A stretch of 64,000 nt of DNA from Roseovarius sp. MMSF_3281 (lineage in GTDB: Bacteria; Pseudomonadota; Alphaproteobacteria; Rhodobacterales; Rhodobacteraceae), in NCBI RefSeq assembly GCF_030733685.1, contig NZ_JASHIM010000001.1:124001-188000 (forward strand), written 5' to 3'. Of the stretch, positions 31,992 through 41,360 are shown in pieces (positions within the stretch are counted from its first letter, which is position 1; each line of letters begins with the position of its first letter). Below the pieces are notes generated by a model. It saw only the letters and a program-made list of their open reading frames with translations, made no database searches and was not told where the DNA came from. Made by a program: the position numbers and the translations under genes.

Positions 31992-34232
31992 TCAGAGGAA
32001 ATCGACCTGCTTGTTGAAGGGCATATCGCGCAGACGCTTCCCGGTGGCGGCAAAGATCGCATTGGCCAGGGCCGGCGCGGCGGGGGGCACTGGCGGTTCG
32101 CCCACGCCCCGGACGCTGGCGCCGTTCTCAAGTCCGCGTACCTTGATTTCGGGGCATTGGTATTGGCGCAGGAAGGGGTAGGTGTCGAAGTTCTGTTGCT
32201 CGGTGCGGCCTTCGGCGAAGGTAATCTCGCCCATCATGGCATGACCAAGGCCCCAGATCAGGCCGCCTTGCACTTGGTTCTCGAAATTCACCGGGTCGAG
32301 GACGCGGCCCACTTCGGCGGCGACGAAGGCCTTGTCGAGCCGAAGGCCATCTTCGGTTTGCGTGACCTCGATCACTTCGGCGCAGGGCACGCCGAACGAA
32401 AGGCAATAGGCCACGCCGCGGCCCTGGTTTTCGCCCAAAGGTGCGCCCCAGTTTGACATTTCGCCCACGGCCTCAAGCACTTTGCGGGAAGGGGCGTGAT
32501 TGCACAGGCGAAGGCGTTCTTCCAATGGATCGGCACCGGCGGCGTGAATCAGTTCATCGAGGAAACTGTCGTGGAAAAACCCGTTGGACGAGGCCCCGAC
32601 CGAGCGCCAGGAACTGATGGGGGGCAGGCCTTCGGCGCGGTAGCCCGTCACGCGGTAATGGGGGATGGCAAAGGGTTGATCCCAAGCGCCTGCGACGATT
32701 TGCAGGTCGGGCCCGGCAATGGGCAGGCCCTGCCGGCCCATCTGTGACCCCATGACCGAAGGCATGGCGATACCAAGGTCGCAGGCGGTGACCCGGCCGT
32801 TTGCCACCGCGCCGCGCCCGCGCGCCATGGCGATCTGCCGGGGAAAGTCGTGCGAGATATCTTCTTCGCGGCTGTAGGTGAGTTTGACGGGGCGGCCCTT
32901 GGCCTGCATCGCCAGTTCGGTGGCTTGGCGGACAACCATATCTTCCAGCCTATGGCCAAAGCTGCCGCCCATCATCAGCACGTGAACGTGGACCTCTTCG
33001 GCATTGAGGCCCGTGATTTCGGCCACGTTATCCTGCACGAAGCGGGGGATTTGTGTACCGGTCCAGACGTCGGCGCGGCTGTCGGTGACGCGGACGGTGG
33101 CGTTGATCGGTTCCAGCGGTGCGTGTGCAAGGTAAGGCGCGCGGTATTCGGCGTCGATGACCCTTGCCGTGTCCAACGCCGCATCTACGTCGCCTTCGTT
33201 CTTGTACTGACTGTCTTGGGCATCGGCGGTGAAGCTTTGTTCAAGCTTTGCCCAATGGTCGGCCTGGTCGGCGGGATAGGGGGCCGGGCCCCACTCCACC
33301 TTGATCGCCTGCACGGCCTGAAAGGCGCGCCATGTGTTGTTGGCCAGAACACCAACGCCACCGGTGATCGGCACCACCTTTTCGACGCCCCGCATGGTTT
33401 CGGCCTGCGTTGCATCAAAGCCCAGCATCTCGCCGCCCATCGCGGGGTTGGTGCGGACAGCGGCGTGGATCAGGCCCTCCATCTCAAGGTCGATTCCATA
33501 GTCTTGCGTGCCGGTGGATTTGGCAAGGATGTCAACGCGCTGCATCGGCTGTCCCAAAAGCTGCCAGTTTGCGGGGGCACGCGGGCTGACGTCCTCGACC
33601 GGATCAATCTGGGCTGCTTTGGCGGCAAGGTCTGTATAAGGCAGGCGGGTGCCGTCGGGCAGGATCACCGCGCCGGTTTTGGTAGTAAGGTCAGCGCGCG
33701 GCGTGCCGGTGTCCTGTGCGGCGGCTTCTTTCAGGGTTTCGCGGGCCATGGCCCCGGCGCGGCGCAGTTTTTCGTAAGAATCCGGCACGGTGGTGGACCC
33801 GCCGGTGATCTGAACCCCCAGAAATTTCATCGGCGCATCCAGAACGGCGCGGGTGGTTTCGGCCATGAACCCGGTATCGGTCGCCGGGAAGGGGGCGGCA
33901 TCGCCGGAAAGCGCGGTGTTGTAATAGGCGGGGCTGGGTGGGCCGGGATCAATGGTGACATCGGCCAGGTCAACGTCCAATTCCTCGGCCAACAGCGCGG
34001 CCTGCACGTGATAGGCCCCTTGGCCAAGGTCGGCGCGCGGGGTGATGAGGGTGATCCCCTCGGGCCGGATCAGGACATAGGGCGTGAGGGCCGCCTCGCC
34101 GTCTTGCAGGTCATCCAGCAGCGGGTTGGCATGCGGGCGCTTATAGGCCACCACGCCAAATGCCACGCCCCCGGCAATGGCGGCAGACCCGATAAGAAAC
34201 GTGCGGCGGGCGATTTTTCCGGCGCGGCTCAT
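31992..34232 (-). CDS. Molybdenum hydroxylase large subunit (xanthine dehydrogenase/isoquinoline oxidoreductase family)
   Basis: A 746-residue protein with a twin-arginine signal at the N-terminus (RRTFLIGSAAIAGG, residues 9-22), so it is probably exported folded by the Tat system encoded at 54-56 kb. The body shows molybdopterin-binding marks: SFGHRLEDMVVRQA, SWRSVGASSNGFFHDSFLDE and the C-terminal GVGEPPVPPAAPALANAIF with the active-site glutamate. The closest known layout is isoquinoline 1-oxidoreductase beta or aldehyde dehydrogenases of the two-subunit type without an FAD subunit. Substrate unknown. It lies 3 bases after the 2Fe-2S subunit gene. Confidence 0.9.
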   Translation of the reverse strand: MSRAGKIARRTFLIGSAAIAGGVAFGVVAYKRPHANPLLDDLQDGEAALTPYVLIRPEGITLITPRADLGQGAYHVQAALLAEELDVDLADVTIDPGPPSPAYYNTALSGDAAPFPATDTGFMAETTRAVLDAPMKFLGVQITGGSTTVPDSYEKLRRAGAMARETLKEAAAQDTGTPRADLTTKTGAVILPDGTRLPYTDLAAKAAQIDPVEDVSPRAPANWQLLGQPMQRVDILAKSTGTQDYGIDLEMEGLIHAAVRTNPAMGGEMLGFDATQAETMRGVEKVVPITGGVGVLANNTWRAFQAVQAIKVEWGPAPYPADQADHWAKLEQSFTADAQDSQYKNEGDVDAALDTARVIDAEYRAPYLAHAPLEPINATVRVTDSRADVWTGTQIPRFVQDNVAEITGLNAEEVHVHVLMMGGSFGHRLEDMVVRQATELAMQAKGRPVKLTYSREEDISHDFPRQIAMARGRGAVANGRVTACDLGIAMPSVMGSQMGRQGLPIAGPDLQIVAGAWDQPFAIPHYRVTGYRAEGLPPISSWRSVGASSNGFFHDSFLDELIHAAGADPLEERLRLCNHAPSRKVLEAVGEMSNWGAPLGENQGRGVAYCLSFGVPCAEVIEVTQTEDGLRLDKAFVAAEVGRVLDPVNFENQVQGGLIWGLGHAMMGEITFAEGRTEQQNFDTYPFLRQYQCPEIKVRGLENGASVRGVGEPPVPPAAPALANAIFAATGKRLRDMPFNKQVDFL

Positions 34233-34235
34233 CCC

Positions 34236-34694
34236 TTAACCCTCCTGCAATTTCTTGGCGGCGGTTTTCACGGCGGCGCGGATGCGCGGGTAGGTGCCGC
34301 AGCGGCAGAGGTTGCCGCTTAGCGCGTCGTCGATATCGGTATCGGTGGGGTTGGGCACCTCGGCCAGAAGGGCGGCGGCGGCGGTGATTTGCCCCGACTG
34401 GCAATAGCCGCATTGCGCCACTTGATGCGCGACCCAAGCCGCTTGGACGGCGTGCAGGGTTTCGGGCGAGCCAAGCCCGTGAATGGTGGTCACCTCGCCC
34501 CAGACATCGCCGGCCATCACCTGACAGGAGCGGACGGCCTGCCCGTCGATCTGCACGGTGCAAGCCCCGCATTGCGCGATGCCACAGCCGTATTTCACGC
34601 CCTTGAGGCCCAGTTCATCGCGCAAGACCCACAGAAGGGGCATATCCGGTTCGACATCAAGTTCGTGCGTCGTGCCGTCGATGGAAAGTTGCAT
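34236..34694 (-). CDS. (2Fe-2S) small subunit of the molybdenum hydroxylase
   Basis: A 152-residue protein. The N-terminal plant-type ferredoxin domain has CGIAQCGAC and a fourth Cys further on (RSCQVM); the C-terminal helical domain has CGYCQSG and CRCGTYPRI for the second cluster. It passes electrons from the molybdenum site of the partner subunit at 31992-34232. The start at 34694 is chosen because AGG lies 9 bases upstream; an ATG at 34703 sits directly on it. It has no signal peptide and would be co-exported with the Tat-bearing large subunit. Confidence 0.92.
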   Translation of the reverse strand: MQLSIDGTTHELDVEPDMPLLWVLRDELGLKGVKYGCGIAQCGACTVQIDGQAVRSCQVMAGDVWGEVTTIHGLGSPETLHAVQAAWVAHQVAQCGYCQSGQITAAAALLAEVPNPTDTDIDDALSGNLCRCGTYPRIRAAVKTAAKKLQEG

Positions 34695-34844
34695 GGCGGG
34701 CATCCTGTGAGTGACTGCCCCACAAGGGTAAACGGATGGGTTCAGTTGTCTAGGGGTGTCGCCACTTACCCGGCGTCATTTTGACGGGGTCGCCAGTACA
34801 CTGCCCCTGCACCTGCACCTGCACCGGCGCAGGGGCCTTATGCG

Positions 34845-35273
34845 TTAATCCTCCGGGGTCAGACCCACGGACTTGATGCCAGCCACGGCGGCGATGACAT
34901 CGTTGTCGGAGGTGTCGCCGGTGACACCCACAGCCCCCATGATATTGCCGCGTTTGTCGCGCACCAGAACACCGCCCGGCACCGGCACGACCTGTCCGCC
35001 GTAAACGCCATTCACGGCAGCCATGAAATAGGCCTGTTGCTCGGCGCGGGCCATTTGGGCGCGGCCCGCCATGCCCAGCATGATCGCGCCATAGGCCTTG
35101 CCATGGGCGATGCCGAAACGGCCCGGTGCGGCGCCGTCTTCACGTTCGAAGGCCTTCACGTGACCGCCCGTATCCAACACCACGACCGAAAGCGGTTTGA
35201 ACCCTTCCTCGCGGCCCTTGGCAAGGGCCTTGCGGATGATGGTGCGGGCGCGGGTGAGTGAGAGTTCTGCCAT
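34845..35273 (-). CDS. glcG: GlcG/HbpS family protein
   Basis: A 142-residue protein of the DUF336 family: PLSVVVLDTGGHVKAFERED, GKAYGAIMLG and VPVPGGVLVRDKRGNIMGAVGVTGDTSDND are typical. It begins 20 bases after malate synthase G and is cotranscribed, as glcG-type genes often are with glycolate or glyoxylate genes. Some relatives bind haem or cobalamin; the role in glyoxylate metabolism is not settled. Confidence 0.87.
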   Translation of the reverse strand: MAELSLTRARTIIRKALAKGREEGFKPLSVVVLDTGGHVKAFEREDGAAPGRFGIAHGKAYGAIMLGMAGRAQMARAEQQAYFMAAVNGVYGGQVVPVPGGVLVRDKRGNIMGAVGVTGDTSDNDVIAAVAGIKSVGLTPED

Positions 35274-35293
35274 TGTGGCCTCCTTCTACGTGT

Positions 35294-37441
35294 TTAGGCC
35301 GATTGCGCGGCTTTGAGTTCCAGCCGGCGGCGGTGCAGGACCGGCTCGGTATAGCCCGAGGGCTGCTCGCGGCCTTTGAAGACCAGATCGCAGGCCGCCT
35401 GAAAGGCGATCCCGTCGAAACCGGGGGCCATCGGGGAATAGCTTGGGTCGTCGGCATTCTGGCGGTCCACCACCTGCGCCATCTTTTGCATGGCCTCCAT
35501 GACCTCGGCTTCGCTGACGACGTCGTGGTGCAGCCAGTTAGCGATATGTTGCGAGCTGATCCGACAGGTGGCGCGATCCTCCATGAGGCCGACATCGTTG
35601 ATGTCGGGCACCTTGGAGCAGCCCACACCCTGATCCACCCAACGAACGACATAACCAAGGATGCCTTGGGCGTTGTTTTCGACCTCTTTGAATATCTGGT
35701 CTTTCGACCATTTCCGGTAGCTGGCCAAGGGGATATCCAGAAGCGTATCGACAAAGGCGCGCCGCCCCCCGGCCTTGAGCTTGTCCTGCACGGCGAAAAC
35801 ATCGACCTTGTGATAATGCAGCGCATGCAGGGTGGCCGCCGTGGGCGAGGGAACCCAGGCGCAATTGGCCCCCGATTTGGGGTGTTCGATCTTTTGCTCC
35901 AGCATCGCGGCCATCATGTCGGGCATGGCCCACATGCCCTTGCCGATCTGCGCCTTGCCCGACAGCCCGCATTCCAGCCCGATATCGACGTTCTGGTTTT
36001 CGTAGCCGCCGATCCATGCCTTGCGCTTGATGAAGTCCTTGCGGCTGAAGGGGCCGGCCTCCATGCTGGTGTGGATCTCGTCGCCGGTCCGATCAAGGAA
36101 ACCGGTGTTGATGAAGGCCACACGATTCTTGGCGGCGCGGATGCATTCCTTGAGGTTGACCGAGGTCCGCCGCTCTTCGTCCATCACGCCGATTTTCACG
36201 GTGTATTGCGGCAGTCCAAGGAAGTCCTCAACCTGATTGAAAATCTCGTTGGTAAAGGCCACTTCTTCGGGGCCGTGCATCTTGGGCTTCACGATATAGA
36301 TCGAGCCATGCACCGAATTGCCGCTGTCGCGCTTGAGGTCATGCATGCCAATAAGCGTGGTGATGGCGGCATCCATCAGACCTTCGGGAATCTCGTTGCC
36401 CTCGGCATCCAGAATGGCGGGGTTGGTCATCAGGTGGCCAACATTGCGCACCCACATCAGGGCGCGGCCTTTGAGTGTCAGGTCACTGCCATCCGGGGCG
36501 GTATAGCGGCGGTCATCGGCCAAGCGGCGGGTGATGGTCTTGCCGCCTTTGTCAAGGCTGGCCTCAAGATTGCCCTGCATCAGGCCCAGCCAGTTGGAAT
36601 AGGCCAGAACCTTGTCCTCGGCATCGACGCAGGCCACGGAATCCTCGCAATCCATGATGGCCGATACGGCGCTTTCGACCTGGACATCGGCCAGAAGCGC
36701 CTGATCGCGGCAACCGATGAAATGCGCGCGGTCAAAGATCAGTTCCACATGCAAGCCGTTGTTGCGCAGCAGGATAGCATCGGGGGCCTTGGGGTTGCCG
36801 CGATAGCCCACGAATTTTTCCGGGCTGGCCAGCGGGCAGTCATCCACCAAAAGCGCGCCATCCTGTACATGGTAGCGGCGCACATCCGCGTGGCTTGTCC
36901 CGACCAGCGGGAAGGCTTCGTCCAGGAATACCCGGGCGCGCGCCACGACGCGGGCCCCGTGACCACGGTCATAGCCGCCCTTGGGGGGCGGGCTGCCCAT
37001 GGCGTCGGTGCCATAGAGGCAGTCATAGAGGCTGCCCCAGCGGGCATTGGCGGCGTTGAGCGCATAGCGCGCGTTGGTGATCGGCACAACGAGTTGCGGG
37101 CCGGGGACAAGCGCGATTTCAGGGTCGACATTGGTGGTTTCAATCTCGAAATCGGGGCCTTCGTCGACCAGGTAACCGATCTCTTTGAGAAATGCCTTAT
37201 AGGCTTCGTGATCATGCGGTTGGTTGCGATGGCGGATATGCCAATCGTCTATCTGGCGCTGAACCTTTTCGCGCGTCTCAAGGAAAGCTTTGTTTTTCGG
37301 GGATTTGTCTTGCACCAAGGCGGCAAAACCCGCCCAAAACGCCTCGGGTGCCACATCGGTGCCGGGCAGGGCCTTTTCATCGACGAACCGGGCCAGTTCC
37401 CCGGCCACTTGCAGGCCGTGCTTTTCGATACGCTTTACCAT
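35294..37441 (-). CDS. glcB: Malate synthase G
   Basis: A 715-residue monomeric enzyme of the G form. Marks include [31 protein letters not shown] (split here: [19 protein letters not shown]), [35 protein letters not shown] and [14 protein letters not shown]. It joins glyoxylate and acetyl-CoA to malate. Its upstream gap contains an inverted repeat at 37534-37556 that may be the binding site of a regulator. glcG follows 20 bases downstream. Confidence 0.96.
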   Translation of the reverse strand: MVKRIEKHGLQVAGELARFVDEKALPGTDVAPEAFWAGFAALVQDKSPKNKAFLETREKVQRQIDDWHIRHRNQPHDHEAYKAFLKEIGYLVDEGPDFEIETTNVDPEIALVPGPQLVVPITNARYALNAANARWGSLYDCLYGTDAMGSPPPKGGYDRGHGARVVARARVFLDEAFPLVGTSHADVRRYHVQDGALLVDDCPLASPEKFVGYRGNPKAPDAILLRNNGLHVELIFDRAHFIGCRDQALLADVQVESAVSAIMDCEDSVACVDAEDKVLAYSNWLGLMQGNLEASLDKGGKTITRRLADDRRYTAPDGSDLTLKGRALMWVRNVGHLMTNPAILDAEGNEIPEGLMDAAITTLIGMHDLKRDSGNSVHGSIYIVKPKMHGPEEVAFTNEIFNQVEDFLGLPQYTVKIGVMDEERRTSVNLKECIRAAKNRVAFINTGFLDRTGDEIHTSMEAGPFSRKDFIKRKAWIGGYENQNVDIGLECGLSGKAQIGKGMWAMPDMMAAMLEQKIEHPKSGANCAWVPSPTAATLHALHYHKVDVFAVQDKLKAGGRRAFVDTLLDIPLASYRKWSKDQIFKEVENNAQGILGYVVRWVDQGVGCSKVPDINDVGLMEDRATCRISSQHIANWLHHDVVSEAEVMEAMQKMAQVVDRQNADDPSYSPMAPGFDGIAFQAACDLVFKGREQPSGYTEPVLHRRRLELKAAQSA

Positions 37442-37533
37442 GTCTCGCTCCCTCCCCCGTGATGCCTAAAATGGGTATGCTATTGCATGCGGTTTTCGGG
37501 AAGGTAGCGACAAAGTTTCCTATCGGCAACATG

Positions 37534-37556
37534 ATTGGTAAAAAAGAATTACCAAT
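37534..37556. promoter_or_regulatory. Inverted repeat upstream of glcB, possible operator
   Basis: ATTGGTAA and TTACCAAT form perfect 8-bp arms around the 7-base spacer AAAAGAA, about 92 bases before the glcB start in the AT-rich gap between glcB and tRNA-Ser. TTGGT...ACCAA half-sites recall operators of FadR/GlcC-type GntR regulators, but the spacer here is longer than the classic 3 bases. No regulator gene is adjacent. Confidence 0.45.
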
Positions 37557-37634
37557 TAACTGCTGCGTCGACAAACACCATGGGCGGTCGGCGCCCTACG
37601 GCGCGGCACAAGGTTTGCATTTGTCTGGGTAAAA

Positions 37635-37724
37635 TGGCGGAGAGACAGGGATTCGAACCCTGGGATCCCGTGAAGGATCAACGGTTTTCGAGACCGCCCC
37701 GTTCGACCACTCCGGCACCTCTCC
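37635..37724 (-). tRNA. tRNA-Ser (anticodon CGA)
   Basis: A 90-nt minus-strand tRNA with a long variable arm. Acceptor GGAGAGG pairs with TCTCTCC, anticodon loop CTCGAAA (anticodon CGA), a variable arm with TGATCC...GGGATCCC pairing, T-arm CAGGGTTCGAATCCCTG and encoded GCCA end. It reads UCG codons. Confidence 0.96.
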
Positions 37725-37852
37725 GCGGGGGTCTGGGGGCCAGCGTTTAATCGCCTCTGTCGGGTAAGACAAGGGGGTTTTGCATTGTTTGTGCAGAGTT
37801 TTTGCATAGGTTGGCGATAAGGGCGAAAAACTTCGCCATGAAAGGAGATACC

Positions 37853-38698
37853 ATGACGATCAGAGTTGCGCGCGGCCCGTTGCTGGTAATGGCGTTATCA
37901 GTCCTTTTGGGTTTGGTCCTTGCTGTGCCGTCCAAAGCCGCGGATCGCGACCGTCTTGAAGCGTTTCTTGACGTTACCGGTTTCGGCGTGGCCCTTGATA
38001 GCCTGACCTTGAGCGCGGCGGAGGCCCCGAAGATGCTGGGCATGCAAGCCAGTGATTTCGGAAGCGACTGGGAAAAGGTGGCGAATGATGTGTTCGACAC
38101 CGACGAGATGCGCAATACCGCGCTTGATATCCTGTCTCAAACGCTTTCGGACAAGGGGTTGGCCCATGCCGCCGGGTTTTATGCCTCGGACTTGGGGCAA
38201 CGTCTGGTCGCGGTCGAAAATGCCGCGCACATGGTTGAGGATGACAGCGCCAAGCGCGAAGATGGCGAAGACCGTGTGGCCGAGATGATCCGCGCAGGTG
38301 ATGAACGCCTTGAGGTTCTCAAGGAATTGAACGCTGCGGTGGATCAATCCGATACCGCGGTACGCGCGATACAAGAAGTACAGGTCAGGTTCCTGATGGC
38401 CGCCTCGCATGCCGGGGTTCTGGATCGTTCGATTGATGAGCAATCCCTGCGCGCGCTGCTCAAAGAGGGTGAGGACGAATTGCGCATCGAGCTAAAGGCA
38501 GGCGCCTTGGCCAATGCGGCCCACACCTATGCCGATATTTCCACCGAAGACCTTGCGGCGTATCGGGATGCACTGGAGCATCCGTTGATGCAGCGGGTGT
38601 ATGAACTGATGAATGCCGTACAGTTCGAGATCATGGCAAGCCGTTACGAACGGCTGGCCGCGCGCATGGCCGATCTTCACCCCGGGCAGGAGTTGTAA
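37853..38698 (+). CDS. Secreted DUF2059-like protein A
   Basis: A 281-residue protein with a signal peptide (VLLGLVLAVPSKA, probable cleavage after the Ala-Ala near residue 32). The mature part is helical and repeats the DUF2059 pattern (HAAGFYASDLGQRLVAVENA; YRDALEHPLMQRVYELMNA), placing it in the periplasm. AAAGGAG precedes the ATG at 37853. The next gene, 2 bases downstream, encodes a related protein, so the two form a pair. Function unknown. Confidence 0.75.
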   Translation: MTIRVARGPLLVMALSVLLGLVLAVPSKAADRDRLEAFLDVTGFGVALDSLTLSAAEAPKMLGMQASDFGSDWEKVANDVFDTDEMRNTALDILSQTLSDKGLAHAAGFYASDLGQRLVAVENAAHMVEDDSAKREDGEDRVAEMIRAGDERLEVLKELNAAVDQSDTAVRAIQEVQVRFLMAASHAGVLDRSIDEQSLRALLKEGEDELRIELKAGALANAAHTYADISTEDLAAYRDALEHPLMQRVYELMNAVQFEIMASRYERLAARMADLHPGQEL

Positions 38699-38700
38699 GC

Positions 38701-39525
38701 ATGCATCGCCTGTGCCGGATCGTCCTGACCGTTTGGTTGACCCTGTTGCCAGTGATGGGCCTTACCCAGGACACTGGCGCGTTGGATCGTTTGATGCAGG
38801 TGCTTCGCATCTCCGACACGATTGAGATCATGCAGGAAGAGGGGCGGCGATACGGGGCCGATGTGGCGGCCGAAATGCTGCCCGGCGCGGATCGCGATAG
38901 CTGGGACGATACGGTGATGCGCATCCACGACCCCGAGCGTATGCAGCGCCTGATCCGCCAAGGGTTTGACCAATCGCTGTCGGCGCGGGAAATGCAGGAC
39001 ATAGTCAACTTCTACAGCAGTGACGCCGGCGCTGAAATCATCGCGCTTGAGATATCGGCGCGGCGCGCCTTTCTGGAGGCCGAAATCGAAGACAACGCGC
39101 GCGCACGATATGCCGGGGAGCTGCCGGAGGATTCACGGCTTCGCGGGCAGGTGGACGAAATGATTGCCGAAAGCGACTTGGTCGATCGGAATGTCACCGG
39201 GGCGATGAATTCGACCATAATGTTTTATCGTGGCATGATGGACGGTGGTGAGCTGGAGATGACGGTCGAGGATATGCTGGCCGATCTATGGTCGCAGGAA
39301 GACGCCTTTCGCAGCGACTCGGAAAGCTGGTTGGGGGGCTTCTTTTTGATGGCCTATGCCCCACTTTCGCCCGAACAGATGGAGGATTTCCTGATCTTCT
39401 GGCAAAGCGACGCCGGGACAGCGTTCAACATGGCCCTGTTCAAATCATTCGACCGGATGTACGAGGAGTTGTCCTATTTGATGGGACAGGCCGTGGCCCA
39501 GCACATGCAGAGCGAAAAACTCTGA
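38701..39525 (+). CDS. Secreted DUF2059-like protein B
   Basis: A 274-residue protein with a signal peptide (RIVLTVWLTLLPVMGLTQ) and the DUF2059 helical core (LSAREMQDIVNFYSSDAGAE; SPEQMEDFLIFWQSDAGTAF, two matching halves). It starts 2 bases after protein A and shares its architecture, suggesting gene duplication. Both are periplasmic by prediction. It precedes the rplU promoter. Confidence 0.78.
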   Translation: MHRLCRIVLTVWLTLLPVMGLTQDTGALDRLMQVLRISDTIEIMQEEGRRYGADVAAEMLPGADRDSWDDTVMRIHDPERMQRLIRQGFDQSLSAREMQDIVNFYSSDAGAEIIALEISARRAFLEAEIEDNARARYAGELPEDSRLRGQVDEMIAESDLVDRNVTGAMNSTIMFYRGMMDGGELEMTVEDMLADLWSQEDAFRSDSESWLGGFFLMAYAPLSPEQMEDFLIFWQSDAGTAFNMALFKSFDRMYEELSYLMGQAVAQHMQSEKL

Positions 39526-39545
39526 CAGTCGCGGCCCAAGCCCCC

Positions 39546-39574
39546 TTGACTTTGGGCCCGATCTTTTGAATAAG
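39546..39574 (+). promoter_or_regulatory. Sigma-70-type promoter of rplU-rpmA
   Basis: TTGACT (39546-39551) and AATAAG (39569-39574) are separated by 17 bases, a good housekeeping-promoter spacing. About 135 bases of leader follow before the rplU ATG at 39715. Confidence 0.5.
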
Positions 39575-39714
39575 CGCGCATCCCGGCAGCATCGGTTGCG
39601 CGGGACTATTGTGAATTACGTCCAGGAAGGGCGCGCTGTTCGACGGTGGCAAGGGCCGAAAACACCTGCACAGGCAGGGACCACAGAACGCGGCAACGGA
39701 AAAGGAAGACGCAA

Positions 39715-40398
39715 ATGTTTGCGGTCATCAAGACCGGTGGCAAGCAATATACGGTGCAGTCGGGTGACATGCTCCGTGTCGAGAAACTTGCAGCGGACGC
39801 CGGTGAAAAAGTCCAATTCAACGAAATTCTGATGCTCGGCGGTGACAAGCCGGTCGTGGGCGCCCCCTTGGTGGACGGTGCTGCCGTTCAGGCCGAGGTC
39901 GTCGATCAGGTGAAGGGTGACAAGGTCATCAACTTCGTCAAGCGTCGCCGGAAACACAGCTCGAAGCGGACCGTTGGCCACCGCCAGCAACTGACGCTTC
40001 TGCGCGTGACCGAGATCCTTGAAAAAGGTGGCGACAAATCGGGCGTGAAAGCCGCGGTTGGTGCAGGTTCGGTCGCCGCTGTGGCAGCAGGTGCTGCCGC
40101 TACTGCGAAACCCGCTGCCAAGAAAGCTGCGCCGAAAAAGGACGAAGCCAAGGCTGAACCCAAGAAAGCCGCCCCGAAGAAAGCCGCCAAGGCCGACGCG
40201 GGCGACGATCTCAAGAAGTTGAGCGGTGTTGGCCCGGCGCTTGAGAAGAAGCTGCACGAAGCAGGCGTCACCAGTTTTGCCCAGATCGCGGCATGGACGG
40301 ACGCGGACGTTGCTGATATGGACGAGAAACTGTCGTTCAAAGGCCGGATCGAGCGCGAAGGCTGGATCGAACAGGCCAAAGAACTGGCTAAAGGTTAA
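39715..40398 (+). CDS. rplU: 50S ribosomal protein L21 fused to a helix-hairpin-helix domain
   Basis: A 227-residue protein. Residues 1-103 are ordinary L21 ([32 protein letters not shown]). Then comes a linker of Ala/Lys repeats (about 118-165, AAPKK and [10 protein letters not shown]) and a C-terminal helix-hairpin-helix domain ([40 protein letters not shown]). Ordinary L21 is about 103 residues, so this is more than double. The extension is known in Rhodobacterales; a role in RNA or DNA binding is likely but unproven. GGAAAAGGAAG precedes the ATG. Confidence 0.93.
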   Translation: MFAVIKTGGKQYTVQSGDMLRVEKLAADAGEKVQFNEILMLGGDKPVVGAPLVDGAAVQAEVVDQVKGDKVINFVKRRRKHSSKRTVGHRQQLTLLRVTEILEKGGDKSGVKAAVGAGSVAAVAAGAAATAKPAAKKAAPKKDEAKAEPKKAAPKKAAKADAGDDLKKLSGVGPALEKKLHEAGVTSFAQIAAWTDADVADMDEKLSFKGRIEREGWIEQAKELAKG

Positions 40399-40409
40399 GG
40401 AGAGACCCA

Positions 40410-40679
40410 ATGGCACACAAGAAAGCAGGCGGTTCATCCCGTAACGGTCGCGACTCTGCCGGTCGTCGCCTTGGCGTCAAGAAATACGGTGGTCAGTCGG
40501 TTATTCCCGGCAACATCATCGCGCGTCAACGCGGCAACAAGTTCTGGCCGGGCGAAGGTGTGGGTCAAGGCAAAGACCACACCCTGTTCGCGGTTGTCGA
40601 AGGCAACGTGAAGTTCCACAAGGGCCTCAAGGGCCGCACCTTTGTATCGGTTCTGCCAGTGGCGGAGGCCGCCGAGTAA
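40410..40679 (+). CDS. rpmA: 50S ribosomal protein L27
   Basis: An 89-residue protein with the family sequence [20 protein letters not shown] and a C-terminal [16 protein letters not shown]. Its N-terminus reaches the peptidyl-transferase centre. It begins 11 bases after rplU and is followed by a strong terminator. Confidence 0.97.
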   Translation: MAHKKAGGSSRNGRDSAGRRLGVKKYGGQSVIPGNIIARQRGNKFWPGEGVGQGKDHTLFAVVEGNVKFHKGLKGRTFVSVLPVAEAAE

Positions 40680-40704
40680 GCCGACCTTAGGATATTTGAA
40701 TCAA

Positions 40705-40739
40705 AAGGGGATCGGCACCGCCGGTCCCCTTTTTCTTTT
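40705..40739 (+). terminator. Rho-independent terminator after rpmA
   Basis: AAGGGGATCGG and CCGGTCCCCTT pair over about 11 bases (one G-T pair) around the loop CACCG, followed by TTTTTCTTTT. It lies 25 bases past the rpmA stop and just before the lysE-type gene. Confidence 0.85.
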
Positions 40740-40754
40740 GCAGGAGGCAACCGC

Positions 40755-41360
40755 ATGGGCGTTGCCACGATCAGTTTTCTGGCCTTCGCCGCCAGCCAGG
40801 TGGGTACGCCGGGGCCGGCCAACATGGCGCTGTTGGCCACCGGCGCGCGCTTTGGCTTTCGTGCGGCTTTGCCGTTTGTCGGCGGTGTGGCGCTTGGCAA
40901 GCAACTGATCATCTGGCCCGTGGGTTTTGGCCTGATGGAACTGGCGGCACAGGCCCCTTGGGTCTTTACCGTGCTCAAGTATGCCTCGGTGGCTTATATT
41001 TTCTGGCTGGCGTGGAAGGTGGCCAACCTGCGGCTGGAGCAAGGCCGCGAGGTGGAACAGGTTCCGGGGTTTGTGGCGGGGCTTGTCGTGCATCCGCTGA
41101 ACCCCAAGGCATGGGCGATGATCGTGGCGGGCTTCACCAATTTCGTGGCCCCCGGCACGCCCGCGTTTCAGGCCACCGTGGTGATCGCGGCGGGGCTTTT
41201 GGCGCTGCAACTGCTGTTACACCCCGTTTGGACATTCGCGGGCGACCGGATCGCCCGAACCGTTGCGGGGACGCCTGCGGAGAAATACCTGATGTGGACC
41301 TTGGCGGGGTTAACCGTCGCCTCGGTTCTATTCGTGCTGTTTGGAGGAGGACAGGCATGA
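40755..41360 (+). CDS. LysE/RhtB-family amino-acid exporter
   Basis: A 201-residue membrane protein with about six helices and the family start FAASQVGTPGPANMALLATG, plus VVHPLNPKAWAMIVAGFTNF. LysE-type proteins export amino acids or their analogues. Its ribosome site GGAGG overlaps the terminator T run region. The next gene starts within its stop codon (ATGA). Confidence 0.87.
   Translation: MGVATISFLAFAASQVGTPGPANMALLATGARFGFRAALPFVGGVALGKQLIIWPVGFGLMELAAQAPWVFTVLKYASVAYIFWLAWKVANLRLEQGREVEQVPGFVAGLVVHPLNPKAWAMIVAGFTNFVAPGTPAFQATVVIAAGLLALQLLLHPVWTFAGDRIARTVAGTPAEKYLMWTLAGLTVASVLFVLFGGGQA

Noticed and set aside
34803-34835. Tandem CACCTG copies with a GCCCCTGC/GCAGGGGC hairpin after glcG as a mobile repeat
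   Set aside because: Only three short copies; more simply a GC-rich terminator-like hairpin without a T run, too weak to list as an element.
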